Assembly (NCBI GenBank): GCA_035468985.1
Contig: DATISF010000078.1
Span: 1 to 64,000 of the forward strand
DNA length: 64,000 bases
Source of the DNA: DASVHS01 sp035468985
GTDB lineage: Bacteria; Acidobacteriota; Thermoanaerobaculia; Gp7-AA8
Reading direction: 5' to 3'
Positions 8,220-16,802 of the stretch are shown piece by piece. The position numbers and the translations under genes are program-made. How positions within the stretch are numbered: the first letter of the stretch is position 1; every line of letters starts with the position of its first letter. Below the pieces are notes generated by a model that saw only the letters and a list, made by a program, of their open reading frames with translations, ran no database searches and was not told the DNA's origin.

Positions 8220-8588
8220 ACGTTGCCTTACGGCGGGGTGTTCGCACGCCTCCAGAAAAGGAGAGGCCGTCTGGCACATCGCGATGGCGGGATTCACCTT
8301 CCCGGTGACCAGCAAAGTCATCGAGGACCGTCCCGCTTCCCGAGCAGGCCCGCTGGAGAGGAGAAATTCAGGGCGCTCTGGCCGGCCAGCACACGTGGAC
8401 CTACACTGCCAGCAAGGACGGCGCGACAGAAGTGATTGCCGAGAGCGACTACACATCCCCGGCAAGGCCCTCGGCAAATCACCGACAAGCTCATCGTCGA
8501 GAAGTTGCAGGAGCGGGCGATGGAGCATTCCCTGGAGAACATGAAGCTCCTGTGCGAGAGCGAAGTGGCGGCAAGGGTTCGCGTTTGA
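8220..8588 (+). pseudogene. Decayed SRPBCC (START-like) protein gene
   Basis: Conceptual translation across at least two frameshifts gives KGEAVWHIAMAGFTFP, then GALAGQHTWTYTASKDG and ESDYTSP, then ITDKLIVEKLQERAMEH and LENMKLLCES. This series matches the strand and C-terminal helix pattern of small SRPBCC/polyketide-cyclase-like proteins. No single frame spans it, and the start is lost in the junction with the pckA duplicate. Exact borders are uncertain. Confidence 0.6.
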
Positions 8589-8647
8589 CGCGAACCGTCC
8601 CCGGAATGCGAACCCCGGCAGCCGCTTCCAGAGCTGAAGGAGCTGTG

Positions 8648-8881
8648 ATGCGCCATCGGAATGTGACCGTTCCGGAACTCTTCTTCGTAGTGGGAACCCG
8701 CGCCGCACTCGCCGCGGGCGTTGCGCTTCTCGTGTCCGGCAGGCTGAGTGAGCGCCAGCGGAGGATCATCGGCACCACGCTCGTGGCCATCGGTGCGGTG
8801 ACGACCGTCCCGGCGGCGATGATGATCTTCGGGAAACGGAACGAAGCTCCGGAAAAGATCGAGGCCGTCCCGGCCGACTGA
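8648..8881 (+). CDS. Small two-helix membrane protein
   Basis: 77 residues, with two hydrophobic segments (about 9-28, LFFVVGTRAALAAGVALLV, and 39-60, IIGTTLVAIGAVTTVPAAMM) separated by a basic SERQRR loop, so probably a small inner-membrane hairpin. A good ribosome site (AAGGAG) lies 5-6 nt before the ATG. The last codons and TGA lie in a 25-bp half copy of the family-2 repeat. It follows the SRPBCC pseudogene and may once have been co-transcribed with it. Not recognised; no function proposed. Confidence 0.6.
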   Translation: MRHRNVTVPELFFVVGTRAALAAGVALLVSGRLSERQRRIIGTTLVAIGAVTTVPAAMMIFGKRNEAPEKIEAVPAD

Positions 8882-8896
8882 GAGTCGGCCCTACGT
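8872..8896. repeat. Family-2 palindromic element, right half
   Basis: 25 bp (GGCCGACTGAGAGTCGGCCC plus TACGT) equal to the right half of the element at 8021-8073. It overlaps the stop codon of the small membrane protein and ends next to the lptFG stop. Confidence 0.65.
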
Positions 8897-11326
8897 CTCG
8901 ACGTGAAGGAACATGTAGATCGCCGCGATCGCGAACAGGATGTTGGCGCTCCAGGCCGACAGCATCGCCGGCAGATTTCCCACCTCGCCGAACTTGGTGA
9001 AGATCGCGAAGACCATCCAGTAGACGATTCCGAGGACTAAGGCGAGCCCGATCCCGTAGAGCGCGCCCCGCCGGCCGATCTTGAACGCGAACGGCAGCGC
9101 GATCAGCGCCATGACCAGGCTGATCCCCGGCCAGGAGGTCTTCGTGTACAGCTTCACAGCGAGGTCCTCTGCGCCGTAGCCGCTGCGGCGGACCGTCTCG
9201 ATGTACCTCCGGAGCTGCGCGAACGTCATCTGGTCGGGTGCGCGGACCTCGGTCTCGAAGTCCTCCGGAGTCTCCGGATAGTAGAGCGCGAGCGGGGAGG
9301 TGATCGGCGCGAACGTCGACACGTTGTTGTCGAGGAACGAGCGGATCCAGCCGTCGCGGAACTCCCAGGCCCTGCCGTTCCACCGCGCAGTCTGTGCGTA
9401 CACGCGGCGCGTCAGGCGAAACTCGGCAGGCGAGAATTCGAAAACCTGCACCTGGGACAGCTCCTGCCGGTTCTTGTCGTAGGAGAGGAAATTGATGAGG
9501 TAATGACCTTTCCCGTAGAACCAGAGCTTCTGGGCGCCCGCGGAGATCGGCCGCTTCCCTTCGATCTTGCGCTTGATCGTCGCCACCCGCTGATTCGAAT
9601 AGGGGAGCACGAAGTCGAGGATGAAGTACGACAGGACGCTGATCGCGCCGGCGATGGCCACGATCGGCAAGGCCACGCGGTACAGCGAGACGCCGCCTGA
9701 CTTCAGAGCCGTGACCTCGTTGTTCTTCGACAGGATGCCGAACGTGACAAGCGTGGCCACGAGCACCGAGATCGGCAGGGTCAGGTTCAGAACCTGGAAG
9801 ATGTAGAAGCGGTAGTACGTGAAGATCGTGTGGAACGCGATGTTGTTCTCGCGGACGTCGCGCGCGATCTCCGTGTAGTCGACGATGATGAACAGGGCCA
9901 TCACCGAGATCAGCACGAGCGCGAGAATCTTCAGGAACTCGCGGAGGACGTAGCGGTCAAGGATGTTCGGGAAGGTGATGTCGAGCCGGTTCAGGAGCGA
10001 CGACGCCTCCTCGGACTCTCCGACGATGTTCGTCCGGCCGCCGCGCCATCGGAGGATGGCCGTCACGACCCTGGCGATCAGCCGGCGCACGATGCCGCCG
10101 GTGTCCGCGCGCCGCGCCCCGACATCGCGATTGGCCCGGATCAGGAGGTAGATTCCGACGATCAGCAGGAGAGCGTTCGCGCCCCACATGCCGAGGGCGG
10201 GGGAGATCCTGCCGGCGGCAGCGAGGTGCTCGCCATTGGTGATCATCACGTAATACACGACCACGATCCCAATACTTAAAGAAAAACCTGAGCTCTTGCC
10301 TCCACGGCGGTTGGTGATCCCGAGGGGCAATCCGAGGATGCCGAAGACGAGGCATGCGAACGGGATGGCGAATTTCTTGTGGATCTCGACGCGGGCAAGG
10401 TTGTACGTCAGCGGGTCGCGTCTCCGATTCAGCTCGGCCTGACGCAGGAGCTGGCGAAGGTCCATCTCGCGGAGGGACCGGCTGATCGTGAAGCCGCTCA
10501 GATCCGTGCTCGATTTGTCGGCCACCAGGATGCGCTGGGACTTGTTGGCGTTCCGGTCGTAGCGGTCGGGCCTCCGGGGATCCCAGATGTGCGTCTCGGC
10601 GTCGCTGAGGTTCATCCAGACCTGTTTGGTCGCCTTGACGACGGACAGCGTCCCGCCCTGGGCGACCACGATTCGCTGGCCGCTGCCGGCCGAAGAGAGC
10701 GCGCCGGTCGCCGTGTCGTCGGGATGCGCAGCCGCCCGTTCGACGATCGACTGCGGGGTGGTCGCCTTGTCAGCAGCCTCGCTGCTGCGTGTATCCGACA
10801 CGAACACGCCCTTCCAGTGTCCCGTCCTCGGATCGACGTCGTTCACGTAGATCATGAGGTTCTCGTATTCGTCGTAGAAGACGCGCGGCTTGATGTCTTT
10901 CTCGACGGAGGACGTCAGGAGCTCCGCCCAGAGGCTTGCATACTGCGCATTGCCTCGCGGCATCACCACGTTGATCAGATAGAGGTTCAGCAGAAAGACC
11001 GCAACGCTGAACACGAACACGGGACGGTAGATCGTGCGCGTGGAGATGCCGAGCGCGCGCATGGCGATGATCTCGGAGTCGGCGGACATGCGCCCGACCG
11101 CGATCAGGATTCCGAACAGCAGCGACATCGGCACGGTCAGCACGACGATGTGCGGCATCGATAGCAGAAGCAGCTTTCCGACGACGGCAGCGGAAAGCGA
11201 GCGGCGGATGATCATCCCGGCCAGGTCGAACAGCTTCTGCATGAGGATGATCGACGTGTAGAAGAGAAAGCCCAGCACGGTGGGGCCGACCATCTCGCGG
11301 AGGATGTAGCGGGTGAGGATCTTCAT
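8891..11326 (-). CDS. lptFG: Fused LPS-export permease LptF-LptG
   Basis: Both transmembrane subunits of the LptB2FG transporter, which lifts LPS out of the inner membrane, in one 811-residue chain. The LptF half (1 to about 405) begins KILTRYILREMVGPTVLGF, has three TM helices, a periplasmic domain (about 125-310) and three more helices. A linker with DITFPNILDRYVLREFLKIL near 440 opens the LptG half, which repeats the 3TM-periplasmic-3TM layout and ends YMFLHVET. The genes are usually separate, at about 360 residues each. LptB (30732) and LptC-LptA (31624) are encoded elsewhere. No stop or frameshift separates the halves. Confidence 0.92.
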   Translation of the reverse strand: MKILTRYILREMVGPTVLGFLFYTSIILMQKLFDLAGMIIRRSLSAAVVGKLLLLSMPHIVVLTVPMSLLFGILIAVGRMSADSEIIAMRALGISTRTIYRPVFVFSVAVFLLNLYLINVVMPRGNAQYASLWAELLTSSVEKDIKPRVFYDEYENLMIYVNDVDPRTGHWKGVFVSDTRSSEAADKATTPQSIVERAAAHPDDTATGALSSAGSGQRIVVAQGGTLSVVKATKQVWMNLSDAETHIWDPRRPDRYDRNANKSQRILVADKSSTDLSGFTISRSLREMDLRQLLRQAELNRRRDPLTYNLARVEIHKKFAIPFACLVFGILGLPLGITNRRGGKSSGFSLSIGIVVVYYVMITNGEHLAAAGRISPALGMWGANALLLIVGIYLLIRANRDVGARRADTGGIVRRLIARVVTAILRWRGGRTNIVGESEEASSLLNRLDITFPNILDRYVLREFLKILALVLISVMALFIIVDYTEIARDVRENNIAFHTIFTYYRFYIFQVLNLTLPISVLVATLVTFGILSKNNEVTALKSGGVSLYRVALPIVAIAGAISVLSYFILDFVLPYSNQRVATIKRKIEGKRPISAGAQKLWFYGKGHYLINFLSYDKNRQELSQVQVFEFSPAEFRLTRRVYAQTARWNGRAWEFRDGWIRSFLDNNVSTFAPITSPLALYYPETPEDFETEVRAPDQMTFAQLRRYIETVRRSGYGAEDLAVKLYTKTSWPGISLVMALIALPFAFKIGRRGALYGIGLALVLGIVYWMVFAIFTKFGEVGNLPAMLSAWSANILFAIAAIYMFLHVET

Positions 11327-11407
11327 CCGGCGCTCATTCTAACTGGGGGCTCCACAGGCACTTGGCCAGATGCCATCTGATTTCCGCAGAGTCCCATAAG
11401 ATAGATT

Positions 11408-12151
11408 ATGTTAAATACGAGGCAGGACGGAACGACTGCGCTCTCCGTACTTTCCCGCGGGATGACCACGCTCCTCTTCGAGCAACGCCGACGGTCCACC
11501 CTCGCTGAGATTGCCGTCGCGTCGGAACGCTTGCCGCAGCAACTTGCAGCGATGCTCTCGACCATCGTGATCTGCGGCGGAATCTATGGCGCCGTACTCG
11601 GGCTGTGGCATGGGCCGAAGCTCTCCTTCTACGTCGCGGCGAAGATCCCGATCCTCCTGATCTGCACGGCTGTGATGACGTCGTTGTTCAACTTCGTCGT
11701 GGCCGCGCTCATGGGCCTGCCGCTCCGCTACCGGCAGGTGTTCGCGATGACGTTGCTGCCGCTGGCGATCGCCGCGCTCATCGCTGCGTCCGTGGCGCCT
11801 GCCGTGTGGCTGTTCACGATATCGCTCCCGCCGCCATCGCCGTTGCAACGAACTCTTCACAATCTCCTTTATCTGTTGCATGTCGGTGTCGTCGGCAGCG
11901 CCGGGTACGCGGGCACGGCGTTCCTTCGGCAATCGCTTGAAGAAATCGCTCCGACACCCGCGCTCGCCCGGAACGTCCGACTGACGTGGATCGCCCTGTA
12001 TGCATTCGTCGGCGGCGAGATCGCCTGGATCCTCAGGCCGTTCGTCGGGAGTGTTTACCTCCCTGTGGCATTCATTCGCGACGATGCGCTCCGCGGAAAC
12101 GTATATGAGTTCATCGTGACGGATATCCTGCCGCACCTGCTCGGAAGCTGA
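11408..12151 (+). CDS. Polytopic membrane protein, paralogue of next gene
   Basis: 247 residues with about six hydrophobic segments after a 45-residue cytoplasmic N-terminus: near 48-68, 78-100, 110-135, 150-170, 190-210 and a weaker last one. Hydrophobicity pattern and length match the gene 1 nt downstream. Similar paired proteins in other phyla are sometimes annotated as 'WH2-domain' membrane proteins, a label I would not rely on. Divergent from lptFG across an 80-bp gap. No catalytic motif seen. Confidence 0.7.
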   Translation: MLNTRQDGTTALSVLSRGMTTLLFEQRRRSTLAEIAVASERLPQQLAAMLSTIVICGGIYGAVLGLWHGPKLSFYVAAKIPILLICTAVMTSLFNFVVAALMGLPLRYRQVFAMTLLPLAIAALIAASVAPAVWLFTISLPPPSPLQRTLHNLLYLLHVGVVGSAGYAGTAFLRQSLEEIAPTPALARNVRLTWIALYAFVGGEIAWILRPFVGSVYLPVAFIRDDALRGNVYEFIVTDILPHLLGS

Positions 12152-12152
12152 C

Positions 12153-12857
12153 ATGAACATTCTGCGTTCGATGAACGCGCTCCTCAGAAACGCCGAGGAC
12201 GACACCCCGCGCGCCTCGGCGGCCTTGCTCGCCGGCGCGGCGGTCTGCTGCGCGATCTACGCGGCTGCATCGGGTTTCTTTCAGGGTGGACTGGCGGTGG
12301 TGTTCGCCGCAGTCAAAATGCCTTTGATCATCTTTGGATCGCTGATCCTCTGTCTGCCCAGCCTTTACATCTTCACGGCGTTCTCGGGTGGCGATGTCAC
12401 CTTCGGAGAATTCACGCGAAGCGTCGCCGCATTCTGCGGAGTGATCGGGCTGGTGCTCCTGGCCTTGATGCCTGTCTCATGGCTCTTTGCGGTGAGCTCG
12501 ATCTCGCTCGCTTTCGTCGTGTGGCTGCACATCTTTGTGTGGGTGACAGCGCTCGTCTTCGCTCAGCGCGTTTTGTTTCGCTCCGCAATCAGGGCACGGG
12601 GAGCGGTCGGCCTCTGGCTCACGTTGCTGTTTCTCGTGTCGCTGCAAATGACGACCTACTTGAGACCGGTGCTGCGGCGTCCTTCCGATGGATCGGTCTT
12701 GGAGCTCGAGAAGGAATCGTTCTTCACGCACCTCCAGCAGGTCGTCGATTTCCAGCCGGCTCCCCCGCCCCCGATTCTGCGGGGAATCAGACCGCCTTCG
12801 CCAGCCGCAACCCTGGCGCCGCCTCCTGCCGCAAACGCATCACCGCAATCTCGATGA
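12153..12857 (+). CDS. Polytopic membrane protein with proline-rich C-terminal tail
   Basis: 234 residues. About five TM segments (near 25-50, 55-78, 92-125, 128-150, 160-178) are followed by a cytoplasmic tail rich in Pro and Ala (VDFQPAPPPPILRGIRPPSP). It starts 1 nt after the upstream paralogue's stop, so the pair is coupled. The last 71 bp run antisense over the 3' end of homoserine dehydrogenase, so the Pro-rich tail is overprinted on that gene. This may reflect loss of the original stop by deletion. Function unknown. Confidence 0.65.
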   Translation: MNILRSMNALLRNAEDDTPRASAALLAGAAVCCAIYAAASGFFQGGLAVVFAAVKMPLIIFGSLILCLPSLYIFTAFSGGDVTFGEFTRSVAAFCGVIGLVLLALMPVSWLFAVSSISLAFVVWLHIFVWVTALVFAQRVLFRSAIRARGAVGLWLTLLFLVSLQMTTYLRPVLRRPSDGSVLELEKESFFTHLQQVVDFQPAPPPPILRGIRPPSPAATLAPPPAANASPQSR

Positions 12858-13782
12858 CATCCGACAGCACGGCCGCGGCGGTCGGCATCGCGCCGGCGCC
12901 GCGGCCGGTCAGGAAGACATCGCCTACCGACCTGCCGCGAATGACGACTCCGTTGCACTCGTCGCGGACGCGCGCCAGCGGATCGCAGTCCGGGATTTCC
13001 CGCACGCCCACCCGCAGATGCACAGTCCCGCCGCTCTCCTCCGCCGTGGCCACCTGGCGCAGCACGGATCCGCGGCTGCGCGCGGCGGAGACGTCCTCCG
13101 CCGTCACGTCGCGAATTCCGCTGACTTCGAATGTCGCCGGGCGCTGCCCGGCGAACGCGATCGAGGCGAGCAGCTGTAGCTTCTGTGCGGCGTCGTGGCC
13201 GTCGATGTCGAGCGATGGATCCGCCTCCGCGAATCCGCGCTCCTGCGCCAGCCGGAGCGCCGCATCGAACGAGGTGCCGTCTTCCATCCGCGTCAGCACG
13301 AAGTTCGAGGTTCCGTTGAGGATTCCCGCCACCGACTCGATCGAGTCGCCGGCCAGGCCGCGCTGCAGCGCGCGGATCACCGGAATCCCGCCACAGACGC
13401 TGGCCTCGAATCCGACCGCGACGCCACGCGCCGCGGCCTTGGCGAAGATCTCCGGTCCTGATTCGGCCAGCAAAGCCTTGTTCGCGGTGACAACGTCGCG
13501 GCCAAGGGCGATCGCGGTCCGGACCAGCGAGCGCGGCAAATCGACTCCGCCGATCGCCTCGACGACGATGTCCCCGGCCTGAATGACTTCGAGCGCCGAC
13601 GTCGTGAGCAGCCGCTCATCGACGCCGGGCCGCTGCTTGGCGAGGTCGCGCACCGCGATCCGGGTGATCGAGAGGTCGACGCCGTAGCGGGATCGAATCC
13701 GCGTTCGCTCCCGCTCCAGCAGATGCACGAATCCTCTGCCGACCGTTCCACATCCGAGAAGACCGATGTCGACGCGTTTCAT
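12787..13782 (-). CDS. hom: Homoserine dehydrogenase
   Basis: NAD(P)H-dependent reduction of aspartate semialdehyde to homoserine, the branch point to threonine and methionine. 331 residues: Rossmann motif GLLGCGTVGRGFV, VTANKALL with the catalytic-region Lys, NGTSNFVLTRM, and AEADPSLDIDGHDAAQKL in the substrate domain. No C-terminal ACT domain, so the short unregulated form. Its start overlaps the upstream trans-sulfuration gene by 4 bp (ATGA). Its 3' end overlaps the convergent membrane-protein gene by 71 bp. Confidence 0.95.
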   Translation of the reverse strand: MKRVDIGLLGCGTVGRGFVHLLERERTRIRSRYGVDLSITRIAVRDLAKQRPGVDERLLTTSALEVIQAGDIVVEAIGGVDLPRSLVRTAIALGRDVVTANKALLAESGPEIFAKAAARGVAVGFEASVCGGIPVIRALQRGLAGDSIESVAGILNGTSNFVLTRMEDGTSFDAALRLAQERGFAEADPSLDIDGHDAAQKLQLLASIAFAGQRPATFEVSGIRDVTAEDVSAARSRGSVLRQVATAEESGGTVHLRVGVREIPDCDPLARVRDECNGVVIRGRSVGDVFLTGRGAGAMPTAAAVLSDVIEIAVMRLRQEAAPGLRLAKAV

Positions 13783-14960
13783 GCGTGCACCTCGGTCTGC
13801 GGCGCTGACACTCTTGTCTGCGCCAGCGCCTGCTGCAGATCGTCGATCAGATCGCGCACGTCTTCGAGTCCGACCGAAAGGCGGATCAATCCATCACCGA
13901 TGCCGACCTGTCGCCGGACATCGGGCTCCACCGAGGCGTGCGTCATCGTCGGCGGATGACAAAACAGGCTGCGCACGCTGCCGAGGCTTTCGGCGAGCGT
14001 CCAGAGTTTGAGGTGCTTCGTGAAGGCGACGGTCGTCGGAACATCGGCGTCGAGCTCGAACGACACGATCGCTCCGAACCGGGTCATCTGCCGCCGCGCG
14101 ATCTCGTGTCCCGGATGATCGGTGAACGCCGGGTAGATCACCCGCTTCACGCCTGCCTGCTCGCGCAGCCAAGCCGCCAGGGTCTCGGCGTTGTCGCAGT
14201 GGCGGTTCACGCGAAGTGCAAGCGTCTTGATGCCCCGCAGCACGAGGAAACAATCCTGAGGCCCCGGTATCGCACCGATGGCGTTCTGCAGGAACTTGAG
14301 CTCTGTGAACAGCTCCTGGTCATTGGTCAGGACCGCTCCTCCGATCACGTCGCTGTGACCGTTGATGTACTTCGTCGTGGAGTGCACGACGAGATCGGCG
14401 CCGAGCTCGAGCGGACGTTGCAGGACCGGCGAGGCGAACGTGTTGTCGACGACCACACGAACGCCGGCGTGTTTCGCGACCGCGGCCGCGGCGGCGATGT
14501 CGGTGATCCGCAGCAGCGGATTGGACGGGGTTTCCAGCCAGAGCAGCTTCGTCTCGGGGCGGATGGCTTCGGCGATGGCGCTGATGTCGCTCGCGTCGAC
14601 GAACGTGAAGTCGATCCCGAATTTCGCGAAGTACTTCGTGAAGATGCGCCATGCGCCGCCGTACAGATCGCGCGTCGAGACGACGTGATCGCCTTTCTTG
14701 AGTAGCGACGCGACGCAGTGGATCGCCGACATCCCGCTGGCAAACGCGACCCCGTATCGCGCGCCCTCGAGTGCGGCGAGGTTCTCTTCGAGCGCCTGGC
14801 GTATGGGATTTCCGGTTCTCGAGTAGCAGTACCCCTTGTGCACGCCCGGCTCGATCTGGGCGTAGGTGGAGGTCTGGTAGATGGGAGTGGTGACTGCGCC
14901 GGTGGTTTCGTCATCCGGCTGCGCGGCATGAATGGCGAGCGTATCGAATCGGTAGGACAT
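13779..14960 (-). CDS. metB: Cys/Met-metabolism PLP enzyme (cystathionine gamma-synthase type)
   Basis: 393-residue PLP-dependent fold-type I enzyme. It has YSRTGNP near residue 47, ASGMSAI for phosphate contact, LETPSNPLL, DNTFASP, and the Schiff-base Lys in HSTTKYINGHSD near 203. Coupling to homoserine dehydrogenase suggests synthesis of cystathionine or homocysteine from an acylated homoserine; gamma-lyase activity cannot be excluded by sequence. AGGAG lies 7 nt before the ATG, directly after a family-3 hairpin in the leader. The C-terminal AQTRVSAPQT is encoded by a small palindrome also seen at 51513. Confidence 0.85.
   Translation of the reverse strand: MSYRFDTLAIHAAQPDDETTGAVTTPIYQTSTYAQIEPGVHKGYCYSRTGNPIRQALEENLAALEGARYGVAFASGMSAIHCVASLLKKGDHVVSTRDLYGGAWRIFTKYFAKFGIDFTFVDASDISAIAEAIRPETKLLWLETPSNPLLRITDIAAAAAVAKHAGVRVVVDNTFASPVLQRPLELGADLVVHSTTKYINGHSDVIGGAVLTNDQELFTELKFLQNAIGAIPGPQDCFLVLRGIKTLALRVNRHCDNAETLAAWLREQAGVKRVIYPAFTDHPGHEIARRQMTRFGAIVSFELDADVPTTVAFTKHLKLWTLAESLGSVRSLFCHPPTMTHASVEPDVRRQVGIGDGLIRLSVGLEDVRDLIDDLQQALAQTRVSAPQTEVHA
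13795..13826. repeat. Family-5 palindromic element inside metB 3' end
   Basis: Imperfect palindrome whose minus-strand translation is AQTRVSAPQT at residues 379-389. It resembles the perfect hairpin at 51513-51544, which reads AQTLLSAPQ in another gene. Confidence 0.45.
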
Positions 14961-14971
14961 GTCGTTCTCCT

Positions 14972-15032
14972 ATGGAGCACCGGCCTCAAGCCGGTGCCCG
15001 TACGCAGGACCCGGCCAAAGCCGGGGCTCCAT
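14972..15032. repeat. Family-3 palindromic element (ATGGAGC...GCTCCAT) in metB leader
   Basis: 61-bp double hairpin between ATGGAGCACCGG and CCGGGGCTCCAT in the 5' leader of metB, ending next to its ribosome site. Relatives of 52 bp occur at 36906, 39586 and 50383, and a longer nested one at 22441. The remaining leader to 15167 holds no gene or riboswitch that I can recognise. Confidence 0.75.
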
Positions 15033-15167
15033 CGATGTTTCGAGTACGGGAGAAGTGCGGAAGGACCCGGGTCGGCGACGCTACTCGACTAAGCGCCTGC
15101 GCCCGGGCGGCGCATCACCATTCGGCCCATGAACGTCGAGGCGATGCGAGACATGTTGCGTTGCAAT

Positions 15168-15965
15168 CTAGGCGCGGCGGACGCGTCTGTCAAGGCGCAT
15201 CGACACTTTCGTGTAGAGGAGCTCGAATCCGCGGCGGGCCACGTTGCGATGCGAGGCACTCCCCGGCTGCGTCGTGACCATCGCGATCTCGCATCCCATC
15301 TTCGCGGCATCCGCGAGGCGCCGATGCAAGAGCGCCGTCTGCACGCCGCGGTTGCGGAATCGCTCGCCAGTGCCCGCGCCAAACAGGCCCGCGATCTTGC
15401 GGTCGGGCAACGCGAACATCGCCGCGGAGCCGGCAGCTTCGCCGCCGACATACGCGATGTAGCAGCGCGCGTGCTCGACATGTGCGAACGGCGTCATGAT
15501 CGTCTCCAGGACGTCGGCGCTCATCTCTTCGCTCGCGAATGCCTCGGCGGCGATGCGGGCCCAGAGCGGGATGTCGGTCGCTTCACGGACTTCGATCGGT
15601 TCGCCGGCGGCCGGGGACGGCCGCCGCTCCACAACGCAGGCAAACACATTCTCGAACTCGTGGAACGCGTAATGGCGCGCCGTCAGCGGATCGGTCAATG
15701 AGCGCGGGCTCCACGGATTGACCTGGATGATCGAGTCCGCGCCCCGCTCGAGGAAGAACGCCTCGATGCGCTCCACCTCGCCGTCCACCGCGATCGCCTG
15801 CGTCAACGGCGAGTCGGGACCGGCAAAGAGGGCGTTTCCCTCCCCCACCGGCAGCACCGCCGCGTGAACCTCGGGAGCGACTCGATTGAGCGCCACGGCC
15901 ATCTCGGCGCTCACGGCGGCCTGGAAGGATTCGAGCCGCCGGGCCAGCTTTTCGTCGCCAACCAC
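15168..15965 (-). CDS. GNAT-family N-acetyltransferase
   Basis: 265 residues. The C-terminal half is a GNAT domain: EVREATDIPLWARIAAEAF opens it, and AGLFGAGTGERFRNRGVQTA carries the acetyl-CoA pyrophosphate loop, here GERFRNRG in place of Q/RxxGxG/A. The first 120 residues form a second, weaker GNAT-like or lid region. The GTG start overlaps the parB stop by one base (TAGTG). Residues 112-121 are encoded by a 30-bp palindrome identical to one in the YfhO gene. Substrate unknown. Confidence 0.8.
   Translation of the reverse strand: MVGDEKLARRLESFQAAVSAEMAVALNRVAPEVHAAVLPVGEGNALFAGPDSPLTQAIAVDGEVERIEAFFLERGADSIIQVNPWSPRSLTDPLTARHYAFHEFENVFACVVERRPSPAAGEPIEVREATDIPLWARIAAEAFASEEMSADVLETIMTPFAHVEHARCYIAYVGGEAAGSAAMFALPDRKIAGLFGAGTGERFRNRGVQTALLHRRLADAAKMGCEIAMVTTQPGSASHRNVARRGFELLYTKVSMRLDRRVRRA
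15603..15632. repeat. Family-4 30-bp palindrome inside GNAT gene
   Basis: GTGGAGCGGCGGCCGTCCCC followed by GGCCGCCGGC when read on the minus strand; identical over 30 bp to 41008-41037. Core arms GGCGGCC/GGCCGCC. Translated here as ERRPSPAAG. Confidence 0.75.
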
Positions 15966-16798
15966 TATTCGGATTCGAGCCGGCGCAGCAGTTCGCGAAC
16001 GGCTTCGATCAGCTCACCGCGGCCGACGTTCGACTTCTTGAACGTCATGTTCACGCTGAATGGAAGCGATTTGTCCTTCAGCTGAAACGTGTAGTGCTTC
16101 GGCCGTCCGGCTTTCTTCGGCTCCGGTTTGGACGCGGTCTGCTTGCGGACGTCTTCGCGAGACATCTCCCCTGCCGCGTACCGGCGGACGACCTGCTCCA
16201 TCGCCTGCTCCGAGCTGGCCCGCGCGATCTGCACGAGCACCGATTTGTTGGCGATGCCGGTCTCGCGGCACATGGCCCGGATCCGGTCGGGGATGTCGTT
16301 GATCAGCAGAGTCTCCGTGATCGTCGTGCGCGACTTCCCGATGACCTGCGAGATCTTCTCGTGCGTGTAGCCGAATTTCTGCTGCAGCAGGAGGAATCCT
16401 TCCGCTTCTTCGAATGGGGTCAGATCCTTGCGCTGGATGTTCTCGATGAGCGCGATCTCGAGCGTTTCCTTGTCGTCGGCATCGAGCTCGATCGCCGGAA
16501 TCTCGTCGAGGCCGGCCAGGGTCGCCGCGCGATAGCGCCGCTCACCGGAGATGATCTGATAGCGGTTCGGTGCAACGGTGCGGACCAGGATCGGCTCGAG
16601 CACGCCTTTCTCGCGGATCGACGCGGCCAGCTCCTCGATGTTGCCGAGGTTCGAGCGGGGCTGGTCTTCGTTGGGCTCGATCATCGAGAGCGGAATCATC
16701 GAGCCGATGTGACGCCCGGAGCGGCGGTTCAGCTCTTCGACGTAATGCGAGTCGTGGCGCATGGATGAGCGCTCGGGTAGTCCGCGTTTCATGGCCAT
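15965..16798 (-). CDS. parB: ParB-family chromosome partition protein
   Basis: 277 residues. The N-terminal ParB/Srx domain has IEPNEDQPRSN (box I-like), the CTPase motif GERRYRAA near residue 86 and ALIENIQRKDLTPFEEA. A helix-turn-helix follows (YTHEKISQVIGKSRTTITE), then a short C-terminal dimer region. It loads at parS and slides as a clamp to load ParA/SMC. Directly downstream of parA (4-bp gap). No parS-like 16-mer was noticed nearby. Unusually, the C-terminus contains a second basic module (KKAGRPKHYTFQL), which may change its role. Confidence 0.88.
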   Translation of the reverse strand: MAMKRGLPERSSMRHDSHYVEELNRRSGRHIGSMIPLSMIEPNEDQPRSNLGNIEELAASIREKGVLEPILVRTVAPNRYQIISGERRYRAATLAGLDEIPAIELDADDKETLEIALIENIQRKDLTPFEEAEGFLLLQQKFGYTHEKISQVIGKSRTTITETLLINDIPDRIRAMCRETGIANKSVLVQIARASSEQAMEQVVRRYAAGEMSREDVRKQTASKPEPKKAGRPKHYTFQLKDKSLPFSVNMTFKKSNVGRGELIEAVRELLRRLESE

Positions 16799-16802
16799 TG
16801 GT

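Noticed and set aside
8073..8708. 211-codon minus-strand frame over the decayed strip
   Set aside because: Runs across the pckA remnant and the SRPBCC pseudogene in antisense; no recognisable protein features.
14961..15167. Riboswitch (SAM or SAH type) in the metB leader
   Set aside because: No match to the conserved cores that I know; the visible structure is the family-3 palindrome.
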